From contig CP075492.1 of NCBI GenBank assembly GCA_021613535.1, positions 14,322,001 to 14,386,000 on the forward strand: a stretch of 64,000 nucleotides of DNA, written 5' to 3'. The DNA is from Adineta vaga. Lineage: Eukaryota; Rotifera. Under the pieces are notes generated by a model, which made no database searches, was not told the origin of the DNA, and saw only the letters and a list, made by a program, of their open reading frames with translations. The first letter of the stretch is position 1. The number at the start of each line of letters is the position of its first letter. The translations under genes and the position numbers were made by a program. Of this stretch, positions 10,938 through 22,749 are shown piece by piece.

Positions 10938-13303
10938 TCAGGTTTGCACGGTTATTTTTAATGAAGTACGATGAAGTTTAGGAAAGAAAGATAAAGGACA
11001 AGAATTCTTAGTCGATGTTTCATTTTGTCCTTTTACAACTCGAACACGTTTACGGTTACACCAAAGACTCAATGTCACAGCAATCCAAGCAGCAGCAATT
11101 AGAACAGCACAAGCAAGACCAATAATATTTGCACGAAAATAACGTTGCAAATGACCTGATATAAACGCTCCAAGTATATCACATAGATTCACTATTGACA
11201 TATACGTTGTAAACTGAGAACCTTAGTTTTTTTTACAAACGAAAACAACAGTGTTGATTTTAATTGAACAAAAGTATAGTTACCTTCTACATGTGCCTGA
11301 CAAAGAGACATAAGTACTGGCATTGCTGCAGCTGACAAAATAGGATCCATCATACTCCAAAGAACGAGTACAGTTGTGGCCACTGCTCGAACATGCCAAA
11401 ATGATTCAAGAAGATTTGCAATTAATATATAACTAGCATGAATAAATATAACAATAAGAAGAAGACGACGAGCTCCAATTCGATCGGCAAGCCATCCTCC
11501 AGTAAGTACAACACCAACAACAATTAATGTTCCGTAAGCACCGGAAAGAATAGAAACTGATGTATCCGACCAGCCCAAAACATTTATTAAATGAACTATA
11601 TATATATAAAGAAACAAAACATATTCCGATTTATTTTTCTCATCAAATTTGACTAACTATTATATGCTCGAATGAATATTGATTGACATGAATAAACTAT
11701 TATAATCGGAAGAAATAATTGAAGAGATTCTTTTGACAATAATCCTTTAAATAATTCTTTAAATAATTTCGGAATGGAATAATCATATGATGGTCGATAT
11801 GTTCTTCGATGTATGATTTTAGTTGAACATGGAAATAAATGATCATCAGATTTCTCTTTAATAAAAATAGTTAGAATAGTGAATAGAAATAAAACAGATG
11901 AATTCATAATTGCTGCTATTAGATAACCTTTATTTCGTAATATCCACGATAAACCAGCAGCACCAACAGCTGATCCAACTAGAAAACCTCCACGCATAAA
12001 TCCATTGATTCGTCCACGTTCATGAATCGGTATTGTTGTTATAGCTTGAGCGTCAACACTAGCATCTTGAATTGATGCAAAAATCGAATGAATAAAAAAC
12101 GCAATAACTAATGTTTTCAAATATTTTGTTGGAGGATCACCAACAAATAGAAGACCAAGTGAAGCAAGAAAAGCACAAATTTGTGCTAGAAGTATCCATG
12201 GACGTCGACGTCCCATTGGAGATGATTGAAAACGATCTCAAATTTAACGAAGAGGAAGATTAATGAGACTATTGAATGAATATCTTTTTACCAATAAGTG
12301 GACCCCAAACAAATTGAAGTGCCTAAAATGAACGAATGAATATAAATTTAATTAACGTTGTAACAAACCCATGGTAAACTTGAAAGTGATACAAATGTTC
12401 CAACGGTTGACGAATCTTGTCCTTCAGCTATGAGAAATTTGCTTTTAAAAAACCGTTCTGTTTTTCTCGAATGAGATAATATTTACCAGTAAAATAATTC
12501 GCAAGAGCTGTTGAAGCGAATCCTGCAGGAATACCTTGCATAAGATATAAATAAAAAAAAGAAAAATATCGAACAAAAATATTCTCTGTTAAACTAAATA
12601 AATAAGTTCGTTTTTTTCCTTGATCATTTCGAGAGTAATAAGAATATTTCATTGTATAATTTGATAAATTTCCACATAAATCATTGCTTGCATATCGACA
12701 GGAAAAATTTGGTAATGTCACTAAAATATAATCATTTAAATTCAGGTTAGATTCGATTGATTTCCATTCAGATTCTAAGGGATGTAAACATTCGAAATGA
12801 TATGTTGAAAATAAATGAATTTCGAATAAGAATGTTTTATTTTCATCTTGAATTATTCTTTGAGTTGTTTGTAAATAATGATTTACTTCAAGTGTGTTTA
12901 ATAATGATGATGGTTCATCCGTTAATTGAAATATTTCTTTAAGCTGATCACAGATTTGTTCACATTTTTGAAATAGATGTTGAAGAAATTTTAAGTTTGG
13001 ATTAATATTCATTTGATTTAACAGAAACGATTCTTTTTCATACGATTGGTCATTTGAATGAATTGCTGAGATATAATTCGAACCAAAGGAACGTTTTAAT
13101 TCATCAGATTGATGAAAAATTTCTTCGCAATATGATTTTAAAGCTTTTTCATCTTCAATTTGATCAAATAATGATGACGAACGATTAATATAAAAATAAG
13201 CACGAGATTTTGCCAATGATACCATTGCATTCTCATTGCAATTATTCAAATCAATAATTACTGGTACTGTCATCTTTTCGATCTTCAATATTGAAATCTT
13301 CAA
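10938..13303 (-). CDS. AmpG/PAT-like major-facilitator transporter with long N-terminal extension
   Basis: Six exons join in one frame to about 693 aa: 13303-12487, 12427-12369, 12322-12292, 12236-11658, 11595-11284 and 11221-10938. The carrier starts near residue 235 with FFYLYLMQGIPAGF and continues LPWALQFVWGPLID, MGRRRPWILLAQ, DASVDAQAITTIPIHERGRINGFMR and SGAYGTLIVVGVVLTGGWLADRIGARR. These are the loop 2-3 and loop 8-9 signatures of MFS carriers closest to the AmpG/PAT group (substrates there include muropeptides and acetyl-CoA; here unknown). The first 230 residues are soluble, with a coiled Glu/Gln-rich part. Weak similarity of VPVIIDLNN..LAKSRAYFYI to the N-terminus of isopenicillin-N-synthase-type oxygenases makes a fusion possible but unproven. 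No catalytic HxD is visible. All splice sites are GT-AG. Confidence 0.75.
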
Positions 13304-14463
13304 ATGATCTAAACAACAATAATACTTCTACTATCGACTTATATAACCTCGACATCAGTTATTCAATATGTACTTTAAATTTCTATCTTCTAGAAGATAC
13401 ACTTCATCCATAAAATGCACATTATGCACTGTTATTCAAACGGTAGAAAAAAAATCCGATCACGTGTACAAAACTAAGGATTATAAAAGACAAAATGAAA
13501 TAAATATTTTACTGCGAGAACGTCTTACATCACCTTTCTTTGATTCTTTCTGTATACTAATGTATTGAAGTTTATCTAGTGCTCCTGTTATTAAGTTGTT
13601 CTGAATATCAATGAGGATTAGATAAATCTAATAATGATAATTATATCATCGTACACAATCTTAAGAGTGTAGCGTGGGTGAAGAAGATTTAAGAGACACC
13701 TTCATCCAGACCGCCTCATTTCATAGTTATTTTTCAAACATCATTTTCACAAGATTGATGACTCATTATTTATTCTATCGCTGACTTTGTTCTACATTTC
13801 ATCTTGTATAGAAGAACACACAAAAAAACTTCAAGGAGTAATATGGCGTAGTGATAGTATCTTATCTGATGAGCGTTTTCATGATAACATAGACGATTGG
13901 CACTTTCAATGTATTGACAGAGTCGCAGAAAGACATTTTTTATTACGGTTATGATGTAAGAGATAGGTGGCACATATATAGAACAAATATTTTAGTCATA
14001 CGCTTTGGATAAACCGGATAAACTGAATGTTCATATTGTTGCTCATACACATACATGATGATGATGTTGGTTGGCTGAACACAGTCGATCAATACTATAC
14101 TATGGATATAAGTTATGAATTGGTTTTACAAGAAAACTATACATATCCACACCCACATCATATTTCTTTTTTGAGAGTATGGGTGTGGAAATAAGAGTAT
14201 TCTCAAGATTTCATAACGACGATAGTCATAACCTGAATAGATGTCATGCAGTATAAACTCCACTATTTCGCTTTCTATTTCTATGGTTTTAAAGTGAGAA
14301 TAAACACTCACAATCGCTATCTTGCATAAATTCAAGCAAAATGGTGAGGAGAAAGAAAAGAATGATAAACTATTGCGTTTCGAGAAGAAAATATATATAA
14401 GGACATTTTTATCAACACATTTCAAATATTAAATTTTAAAGAATTATACAGATAATTAATAAC
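13304..14463. other. Intergenic DNA
   Basis: About 1.15 kb without a supported gene. A perfect 9-bp hairpin arm pair (CCACACCCA / TGGGTGTGG) sits at about 14142-14187. ORFs at 13368-13568 and 13770-13973 show no family features and biased composition, so I do not call them. Confidence 0.4.
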
Positions 14464-15462
14464 ATGCAATACTATCAACTGGTTAATATTGGTTGGCTTG
14501 TACATATTCTAACTTGCTTTTACATCATTCGTCCTATTCATCACATATTAATTCGAAGCATTTTGACGCTCATACCTTGTATATTACTAACTATTATGAG
14601 TGTTCGTACTCTTCCTTTGCATGATATTAATTCTGTCTTTGCTATTGCCACCTACTGGATGATATCAATTCGTATCATTCATTTTACTGTTCTTTCAGTC
14701 GACAAGTCTCACACATTATTATCCTTTGTTAAGAAATGTCTATGGATACTCTTTCCAGTCGTACGTTATCCCTCAAAAGAAGGCGAATGGCCCGTTCTAT
14801 ATTATTTGATTTCGGGTGTCGCAAAATTTGTGCTTAATCGTTGGATACATAAATGGTTGTTAATGTGTGAAGCAAATGATAGTTATATAAGAGTCATGGT
14901 TTACTTCCTGTCGATATTGAGTTTCTCTTATGTAATTGACTTTGAAACATTTGTTATTCGAATTGTCACTCGAGATAAATACACAATGCAACCACTCAAC
15001 AATTTCCCATTCTTATCTCAATCAGTGCGTGAATTTTGGGGCAGACGATACAACCAGATCATTGGTACAATTCTCAAGGAATCTGTTTTTCAGCCTCTCA
15101 GTTTGTATATATCTTCTCCATCAATCAGAGCTTTAATAACGTTTACTATCAGTGGCATTTTTCATGCTCATATTGTTTTTGTCGTCTTCAATGATCCATC
15201 ATCAGTTTCGTCTTCTATTGCATGTTTCGTCCTCAATGGTATTGCAGGTTGCATAGAAACACGTTTGCCGATTAAATTTCCATTACAACTTCGATATTTA
15301 ATGACATATAGCATCCTTTTTGTTACAGCGCCAATGTGTCTTGGACCGTATGCTCGAGATAAAGCTGTGTTTTTTGGTGTAGATTCACTATCGTCTTACG
15401 GAGATCAATGGATTTCAAAATTACCCGTACCAAAAATGTGTCCTCGCGGTGAACAATATTGA
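14464..15462 (+). CDS. Wax synthase-type membrane-bound O-acyltransferase
   Basis: Intronless ORF of 332 aa with about eight hydrophobic segments. The middle holds SVREFWGRRYNQIIGTILKESVFQPL, which matches the SLRDFWGRRWN..VxxxLRxxVYxP block of plant-type wax synthases, and then SGIFHAHIVF, corresponding to the SGLxHE/FxH active-site His motif of the MBOAT superfamily (His in SGIFHAHI). Such enzymes esterify fatty alcohols or other acceptors with acyl-CoA at the ER membrane to make storage wax esters. Length agrees with the family (about 330-350 aa). Plant and bacterial-like wax synthases are rare in animals but expanded in bdelloids, so acquisition by transfer is plausible. A poly(A)-like AATAAA follows the stop directly. 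Confidence 0.8.
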   Translation: MQYYQLVNIGWLVHILTCFYIIRPIHHILIRSILTLIPCILLTIMSVRTLPLHDINSVFAIATYWMISIRIIHFTVLSVDKSHTLLSFVKKCLWILFPVVRYPSKEGEWPVLYYLISGVAKFVLNRWIHKWLLMCEANDSYIRVMVYFLSILSFSYVIDFETFVIRIVTRDKYTMQPLNNFPFLSQSVREFWGRRYNQIIGTILKESVFQPLSLYISSPSIRALITFTISGIFHAHIVFVVFNDPSSVSSSIACFVLNGIAGCIETRLPIKFPLQLRYLMTYSILFVTAPMCLGPYARDKAVFFGVDSLSSYGDQWISKLPVPKMCPRGEQY

Positions 15463-15506
15463 ATAAAAAACAAGAACAAAAACAAAATTGAAGATGAAAA
15501 TTGTTT

Positions 15507-16429
15507 TTATTTTCCCAATAATCGACGAATTCTATTTGATAAAAACTGTGTGAGATCATGATTACATAAAAATAAATTTATTATAACACACAATATCGCC
15601 AGTTCACTTATTAAGGTGGCGAAGTGGATAATTATTGGTTCAATAGACATTTTAGTCGTGAGGATGAGCACTATGTGAATAGGAGACCATCCTATCATGA
15701 ATACCATAAACATGCAAAACATCCGTTTCAATACGGAAATCTCTCGACGGCTGATAATTAGCTGATAATTATTCCTGACATTTGTGACTGCTCGTACATT
15801 TTGCGTTTGAACACGATTAGTTGAAGATCGTATATAAATCATAATACGAAGATTAATGATTGTATTGAGCAAAAGAGGTACGAATATAACCATCATATAT
15901 GTATATATTGCTGTCCATAAATCATTTACACAATACTATAAAAATCGAATAGCAACAATTCAAATTAGATTAGTTTTAAACTTACTGTTACTTTTCGAGA
16001 AAGAAATGGCAATGGTATAATAAATACAATTGCCCATTGACATGTAATACATATTGCAATCCATTTTTTTGTTTTAAAAAGTTGTCTTGTATGATATATT
16101 ATTGAACATAGTCGATGAAAAGATAGAACAACGAAGGTAAATGTTATTTCAACAGAAACGAAATTATATATATAGTACACAATTCCACATGTTTGAGAAG
16201 CCAATATACTGGCAAGATCGAAATAGAGCATTAAAACATAGACTATTTCATAAACACTGGTACCAATCATAGCAAAACATATATTCACAATAAATATGTT
16301 ATTATACGTACGAAAACGTTGTATCGACAGAATTAATAAGGAATAACCAAAGGCGATAAGTATAATTGGAATTAGTGCGCTCACTTCAAGAATAGTCATA
16401 ATATAAAATATATCTGTCATTTTGAACAA
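15507..16429 (-). CDS. Divergent 7TM G-protein-coupled receptor
   Basis: Two exons (16429-15986 and 15935-15507, intron GTAAGT..ATAG) give 290 aa with seven hydrophobic segments. TM1 is TILEVSALIPIILIAFGYSLLIL, TM2 begins NNIFIVNICFAMIGTS, TM3 carries FVVLSFHRLCSIIYH where a DRY motif would normally end in DRY or ERY, and TM6 has FMVFMIGWSPIHIVLIL, with the WxP of class A receptors. A Cys at the TM3 start (SQTCGIVYYIY) is kept. The third intracellular loop (SSTNRVQTQNVRAVTNVRNNYQL) is Arg/Asn-rich, as in the 5253-6287 receptor. It is shorter than usual and the DRY position reads HRL, so signalling may be altered. Ligand unknown. Tail to tail with the wax synthase gene, only 44 bp apart. Confidence 0.8.
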
Positions 16430-17050
16430 TATCGAGATTCGTTAAAGCACTAGAAACTTTGTAGTTTGATTACAAACGAAGTAAAGAAAAAGTATTCTTC
16501 AAACTTCTTTTCTGTGTAATTATTGAATGCAAAGAAAAATATACACATATATTTATTTTCTTTTTCAAATTACTGATGATGTATTGACGGTTTTACCAAG
16601 TGCCTCTGGTTCATGTTATTTGCTTGAATAAATCTACTAATAATGATAATTACAACGTTAGCGTTTTTATTCTTAATATAATCTTTCTAAGTTCTGTTTT
16701 GAGGACTAAAAGAAGATTTGAAACTCACGGCTAATGAATTCACTGTACTTAGATTAACACTATTTCATTCTATGAGAGAAATAAAAATAATGATAGAAAA
16801 ATAATCTCTCGATGAGTTATTTTTGCATTGGGAGCCAAAAAAAGAATGAATAGAACAGAAGGAAAATACTTCATTAATCGAATTACATCAGTCGTATTTC
16901 AACTGATTGATAATGAAGAAGATGCAAAATATAAATATATTCTTCAAGAGAACATTATAGTTTATCAATCGCTGTCTACAAAATTTGTTTTCTTTTTAAT
17001 AAAAGATGTTCACGATTTATTATAGAAAGAATCCCAAATGCACATGAGAA
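16430..17050. other. Intergenic DNA
   Basis: No supported gene. An ORF at 16828-17025 has low-complexity, Lys/Ile-rich composition without family features and abuts the 3' end of the RNase gene; I leave it out. Confidence 0.35.
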
Positions 17051-17859
17051 TTATGTGCAAGCAGTGAATCGTAATTGTAAATCATAGCAAATTTTCACTT
17101 CTTTTAAACGAGTGCCTGACATATCAATTTTGATAGCCGATGAAAATATTGCTGGTGAATTGAGTGTTAGAATTGAATTTTTGATGGCTGTTGCAGATGA
17201 ACTTTCCAAGATATTTCTTGCTGGAAGACGTAATGCTTGATAGAGTTGCTCGGTGATTTGATAATAGTTTATTGGTTTATCATAATAACAGGTACCTAAA
17301 AATACGCCAAAAAGAAACAGTCAAATATTGAAAAAAGATATCTTTCCATTTCTCTACCATGTTTTTCCCATTCAGCTTGCATTAAAGTTTCTGACGGCAT
17401 GATACAAAAGAATCGTTTGACAAATGTGGAATTTAATTGAGGTTCATTTCGACAATTACGTGGATGAGCACGAACGTTTGCTGCTTTGGCTGCTTGAGGC
17501 CATAGTCCATGAACAATCAATCCAAATGTTGAACTATGAATACATTGAAATTCTTTATCACGTGCTGATTGTGATAAAGTTGCACAATAGGTCGGACTCC
17601 TATTTTAAAAGACAATTTTATGAAATTTTTCATCAAATAATAAAACTATTTACCATGAAAGTGCAAGCATAATATAGTCCGTTTTAGCCGCTAAATTTGC
17701 CCATTCGCCACTTTTTGATTTCCAATTGAAATCAAATTGTGGTTTGAGTTGTGATGGCAATGGACAGGATTCACCATCTACTTTAATACTCATTGTTGTA
17801 CTACCAATAATACTGGCCACTATTAAGAATAAGACGATGATCATCTTCTCCATTAGCAA
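17051..17859 (-). CDS. Secreted ribonuclease T2
   Basis: Exons 17859-17654, 17599-17358 and 17295-17051 give 230 aa. A signal peptide (MIIVLFLIVASIIGSTTMS) is followed by ALSWSPTYC. Both catalytic signatures of RNase T2 are present: CAS I as FGLIVHGLWPQA and CAS II as MQAEWEKHGTC, the latter split by the second intron (CATG|GT..). The two His and the Glu/Lys of CAS II are intact, and Cys residues fit the conserved disulfides (SWSPTYC, RNCRNEPQL, GTCYYDKP, VKICYDLQL). The enzyme cuts single-stranded RNA in endolysosomes or outside the cell, with roles in scavenging or digestion. Length fits the family. The start with two close methionines (MLMEKM) is the first in frame. Confidence 0.88.
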
Positions 17860-18894
17860 TACTACAAATAGTTTTGATAAAGAGAAGAAGAAATATGACG
17901 AATATTTATAGCAAATATTTTGTAATGATTTATGATTGAGATTGACGTTTTTTTAAGAGAGTTTTATGGACTAGGAGAGATCTGATAACACTGCTTTTTT
18001 ATGATTAATGCATGCAAGTTAATCATTTACGATCGAGAAAATAAATTTCATAAGAAAAGTACATTGACGATATTCCTTAAGTTTAATTTTGTTCTGTTAA
18101 AGATAATGCGTCATAAAATGATAAGTTTATATCCTATTCAGTGACAAGATTGAAACAATAAATATCGAAATACGAGATGAATATGTACTCTCCTCTTCTA
18201 ACATAATTATCTTAAAAGATTGGTAGGACATCCGATGACAGTATTTCATCTTTTTCCGCTTCTTATAAAGTCGACTAGTATTTTGTGGAATTGCTCTGTT
18301 TTCAAGCCATATAGTAATTGTTCTGTTATCTTGATTACATGTTGAATCAATTATATATTCTTGTTAAACCATTGATCAAGTTTTGTCATTTTCGAAGACT
18401 TTATCTTCTTTGTATTCATTGTAAAAATGAGAAGTTTGTGGAAGAATTGTACAATCGATTGGGCATGAAGATTTCGTTCGTAGGTCTTCTACGGCGATTA
18501 TCAAATTTTCGTATACTAAATAAAAATGAAGTAAGTACCGAGTGAGATTAATTCGTTTCAGAATAAAATTCGATTGAACGTCATCAATTTTCAAAAGAGT
18601 TAATGAACAATTGAAAGAAAGAAATGAATATGATCTGATGTTAAATCTGACTTATTGAATGAGAAAAGAACGGAAGAAAAGAAAGACAACTTTTTCTTTC
18701 ATATAGTTAATGTATGAGTAATGCAAAACTCATAAAAGTTTCTTTATTGGTCATATATGTACCATTTATTTTTATGTTAATGATGTCAATGTGAATAAGG
18801 ATTAAAAGAATGTACACAATTATATTCTCATAATCAGGAATGAAAAACACGCTTTTAACTGATAAATTTTCTCATTTTTTATGTACAGTGTTCA
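17860..18894. other. Intergenic DNA
   Basis: About 1 kb separating two minus-strand genes. Overlapping ORFs on the two strands at 18318-18594 show no recognisable domain. I see no RNA gene or repeat. Confidence 0.35.
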
Positions 18895-20151
18895 TTAAAA
18901 GATTGTTTTCAGAACTTCTTCACGTCCAAGATTTGTTAGTCGTAATCTTGATAGATAGTCATCTCGATTGATATAACCTCCACACATTCGTCGATAACCA
19001 CTAAAAGCTGATCGACCATGTAAAACTCTCCAATTATCAAAAATGACTGCTCGTCCTGGTCGTAATTGTACCCATAGTTCACTGTCTTTTCTCTTCAAGA
19101 TCTCATTCCATTTTTGTATAGCATCATAAAATCGTGTAACATCGTCAGGATTATCCCACTGATCCATAACACTTCGATGACCATTATTCCATCGAATTTG
19201 TTCCAATTGTCCAGTAGTAATATTATGGGTTAGTATAGGATTTGGTGTTGAAGGTTGAATAAAAGTTTCTTTATCACCAGCCGTGTGTGAAGGTACTCGA
19301 ATGGTTGACAAGATTCTATAGGCAATTGGATCTTCTTCACGTAAAATTTGAGCAGCACGAAAACCATCCACTAGTAATGTTTTTCCACCTTCACCATTGA
19401 ATTTAAGTAAATGTAAGAGTTGTAATCCAGCTGGGTCAGTAAAATATGTTGTGTCAGTATGAGCATCGAGTTCTGCGCTCGTGTATGCAAGATCGGCTTT
19501 TGATAAATCTGACGTAAAATCCCAAAAACTGCCATAGTGAGTTGAGCGAATATAAGCAATTCGACAGATTAGTTGTTCAGTTGCTTTGGGATTGGCAGGA
19601 ACACCATTAACGAAACAGAATCCATATCGATAAATTTTCGATGTCCATTCAGCGACACCATCATCAGAATTGATTACAGCATCATAGTCGACAACTGGTA
19701 AATTCTGTTGAATATCACAACTCCATAGTTCTTTTTGAGGCAGATGAATTGTATGCAAACGAGGATTGTATGAATGCCGATAAAGCCATGACCATTCATA
19801 GAAACTTTTATGAGCCTGATGATTCCAATGAATTGTAAGTCCTTCTTTAGATTGTTCGATGTTTGTTGATTTGATGTCCCGAGGAATTTCTAATGTGTTG
19901 ATTAATCGTTGTTTTGTCAATGGATGTAAACATTGTTTACACTGACAATGATCACGTAACCAAATGTTATGATATGTACTTGTGAGCTTCTCTTCCCAAG
20001 ACACTCGAATAATAGATGATGACGTTGAAATCTGACGATCATAGACAGGACTATTCTCGGTGCTGAACTGCGGAATACTAGAAGTTATGTTCAATCCTCG
20101 CTTGAATATTGATATTTGCCGTGGAAAATAACTTAGTATTCTGGGAATCAT
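18895..20151 (-). CDS. TMLHE: Trimethyllysine dioxygenase-like (carnitine synthesis) 2OG-Fe(II) oxygenase
   Basis: Intronless ORF of 418 aa. The N-terminus (IPRILSYFPRQISIFKRGL) is basic and Ser-rich, like a mitochondrial presequence. Residues 64-82 (WLRDHCQCKQCLHPLTKQR) are the Cys-rich zinc-binding part typical of gamma-butyrobetaine and trimethyllysine dioxygenases. The Fe-binding triad is visible as His231-x-Asp233 in DAHTDTTYF and His378 in DNWRVLHGR, with GYRRMCGGYINRDD as the C-terminal signature. The AYTSAELDAHTDTTYF context and VDGF region fit TMLHE better than BBOX1. The enzyme hydroxylates N6-trimethyllysine using 2-oxoglutarate, O2 and Fe(II), the first step of carnitine biosynthesis in mitochondria. 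Length agrees with the family (about 420 aa). TMLHE versus BBOX1 remains to be settled by phylogeny. Confidence 0.82.
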   Translation of the reverse strand: MIPRILSYFPRQISIFKRGLNITSSIPQFSTENSPVYDRQISTSSSIIRVSWEEKLTSTYHNIWLRDHCQCKQCLHPLTKQRLINTLEIPRDIKSTNIEQSKEGLTIHWNHQAHKSFYEWSWLYRHSYNPRLHTIHLPQKELWSCDIQQNLPVVDYDAVINSDDGVAEWTSKIYRYGFCFVNGVPANPKATEQLICRIAYIRSTHYGSFWDFTSDLSKADLAYTSAELDAHTDTTYFTDPAGLQLLHLLKFNGEGGKTLLVDGFRAAQILREEDPIAYRILSTIRVPSHTAGDKETFIQPSTPNPILTHNITTGQLEQIRWNNGHRSVMDQWDNPDDVTRFYDAIQKWNEILKRKDSELWVQLRPGRAVIFDNWRVLHGRSAFSGYRRMCGGYINRDDYLSRLRLTNLGREEVLKTIF

Positions 20152-20830
20152 CTCAACAAGATTATCTTGTGTTTGTTAGTTTGAATAATATGTAATAAAT
20201 AACTAAAAACGAAAAACTAAAACAATTCTCAAGTTGATTTTTTGGCGAAAAGAACTTTTCATTCTTTTAATTCTAAACTTGTCGACTATAGTCATTCACA
20301 TATGTCGTGTATGAAAAAAAACTTAAATATAAAAATTTGATTCTTACATACCTCTTCCTTTCACTACTGTATAAGACGAACATTTATTCGACTGTCATAT
20401 ATATATATATACATGTGAAGATTCTTATCTATGTAGTTAACGTCATAGGGCACGTGGAATTTAATTGTAAGGATGAAGTGTTTTGATAAAAATTTTTTGT
20501 TCTAGAAGTCCATTGTCGTACTAAAAAGATACGAGTATTCTATGTGATGACTAACATACGTTACATCATACGACATAACTAAAGCACATACTCTCAAGAA
20601 AGAATCAATATGCGTATGTACTGATAACTTCAATTTCGAAAGTGTAAATAACGATATCATTATTCATACTTCGTATGACTATAGTCAATGTTCATGCATT
20701 ATAGTTTTTCTACAAATTAATCATCATGCAAAGATTGTTTTAAAAAACGATGACAGGCAGAAATTTATCTCATATATTTTTCTGTAAATATTTTGAAATG
20801 ATTGATTTTCATTTGTCATTATTAGTATAT
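20152..20830. other. Intergenic DNA
   Basis: No gene seen. A short TA-dinucleotide run lies at about 20397-20412. Confidence 0.35.
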
Positions 20831-21312
20831 AAAAATATACTGGTAGTAAATAATGATAATGCAAAGATAAAAATCAATTGATTTTTAAAAAAAGTAAGAG
20901 AACTGAAAATTTTTCTCATATCTATTTTTAACGGCAAGAATTAAAATAATATTGCCCTATTTATTGAGTTTGTTTTCGTAAGTACAAAATGTAACAGCTA
21001 AATTTTACAAAGTAGACAGTAATACAATGGAATCTGGATGGTTATGGAAGTAAATATATATATGCTGGTATTCCGAGAAGACTAGATAATAGCTCAGTAC
21101 AATTACAGAGTCCTCAAGGTATAACCATGGATAAATATGCTAATTTATATGTGACTAATTGTCCAAATTCTATATTTGGTATTACAATTGCTGGTACTGA
21201 TGAAATGGGTAATGAAAGTAATCAATTATATTTTCCTTGTGATGTGGCACTTGATGTAGAAATGAATTTATATGTCACAGATACATATAATCAACGTATA
21301 CGGAAATTCTAA
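20831..21312 (+). pseudogene. Decayed partial duplicate of the NHL-repeat gene
   Basis: From about 21022 to 21312 the DNA closely matches 4707-5030 of the NHL gene (QWNLDGYGSK.., PQGITMDKY.NLYVT, AGTDEMGN.SNQLYFP, YVTDTYNQRI). A gap of roughly 30 bp lies between VTN and CPNSIFGI, removing the DNHRIQMF part of one blade. About 20831-20990 resembles 3610-3750, the promoter and signal-peptide exon of the parent, but the start ATG has been lost (AATGATATTGC has become AATAATATTGC) and the roughly 950 bp of middle exons are absent. The copy is therefore a 5'-flank plus 3'-end remnant. Same orientation as the parent, about 17 kb away. Confidence 0.8.
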
Positions 21313-22749
21313 ATAATTTAATGTGTTTCAATCGTACATATGCAGGACAAGAATTATATTGAATCAAAGCATAACCTATTGTTCTAAATAGATTAGTATC
21401 GATGAGAAAACTATCTAGTTTTATCAGATCAACAAATGACCGCATTCAAAGATGTGAATGGAATAAAAATACAATACTACTCACACACAAAAAGTCTCTT
21501 CTAAACGAAGAACAATATTTTCTTCGACATATTAGTTTTTTTCACATTCATCAAAACATATTGTTATTAATCGACTATCATTCTTCCGGTCTATCGGTTT
21601 AATTTTCTCAAAGAAAGTGCCGTACGATGATATCTATTTAATCGTTTATTCCAATCTTTCATTCTCAATCAATGCTAAATTATTCTCTATTCAAGTTGTA
21701 AAGTACTATTCACAGTTAGTGATGAACAACATTTGGAATGCATATTCCGATTACCTCTGCTATTTCCGAAAAATAATTTACAATACACTTGTCTACAATT
21801 GTATATGGATTAGTGCATGACTTGCTCTTAAACGTAGTTTAATTGTAGGTTCTAATAGTAAAACGAATGTCATTCGATGGCCATCATATCCTAGTATTAT
21901 ATTTATCTTTATATCACCTATCGGCTCTGTTACACCAATATTTGTGCACAATTGTGGCTGGAAAAAGATATCGACTTTACAGGATCTTCGCCGAGTTTTC
22001 ATATATTTTACATTGTTACAGGACTCACAATTTATGTGCTAGCTACTTTGTTAGTTTTAATTAGTTTCGCAATTCGTATACGTCGTTATGGGACAGAAAG
22101 TGGTTGCTTACAGCATGAACAAACCTTATCAAGGACACTATTCGTGTGGTATTTCAACCATAGAATTTATTGTAAAAATTATAATAGAATCGTTACAAGG
22201 AACGCCGCTCGTTCTTACATGATTATTTTTTGTTTATCCATCGAAAGTTTGTATGATGGAATTTTATATGAATACATAGCATGGGGAAAAGGTGACTAAG
22301 ATTTTAAGGTTCCTCAAACGAAAGTGTTCTAGAAAAAGAGAAGGTATCGATGGATTTAAATGCAACTGATGAGTAGTCAATTATTTCCATTTATGTACTA
22401 TCACGCTCACCTGCATCCACACTCTAGCAACTACATCATTTCTTATCAACTAAGAAAACAAATCGTCATCATTCGACACGCATGAAATAAAGAGATACAT
22501 AAGAGAAAAAACAAAATGAGAAGTGCGAGCACGTGTGCATTTAAATTAACAGTAGTAACAGACGTTTTATACTCTTTCATCACGATTACTAAATATATGT
22601 ACGCGTTCTCTTATTTGAAGGTAGTTTTTCTTATTGACAATAACAAATACTCTTTGATCGCTTTTATACATTAAAATAAAACAAGATAAAGAAAAGTAAT
22701 TATAGATTTGATAGTGGTCAATAATTCATAGTGGTGATTGTATCGTGAG
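21313..22749. other. Intergenic DNA with possible decayed membrane-protein fragment
   Basis: No complete gene. The frame at 21952-22299 encodes one strong hydrophobic segment (TGLTIYVLATLLVLISFAIRIRRYG) flanked by a polar, basic tail, which could be an exon or a relic of a membrane protein. I find no start, partner exon or family motif. The remainder shows nothing clear. Confidence 0.3.
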
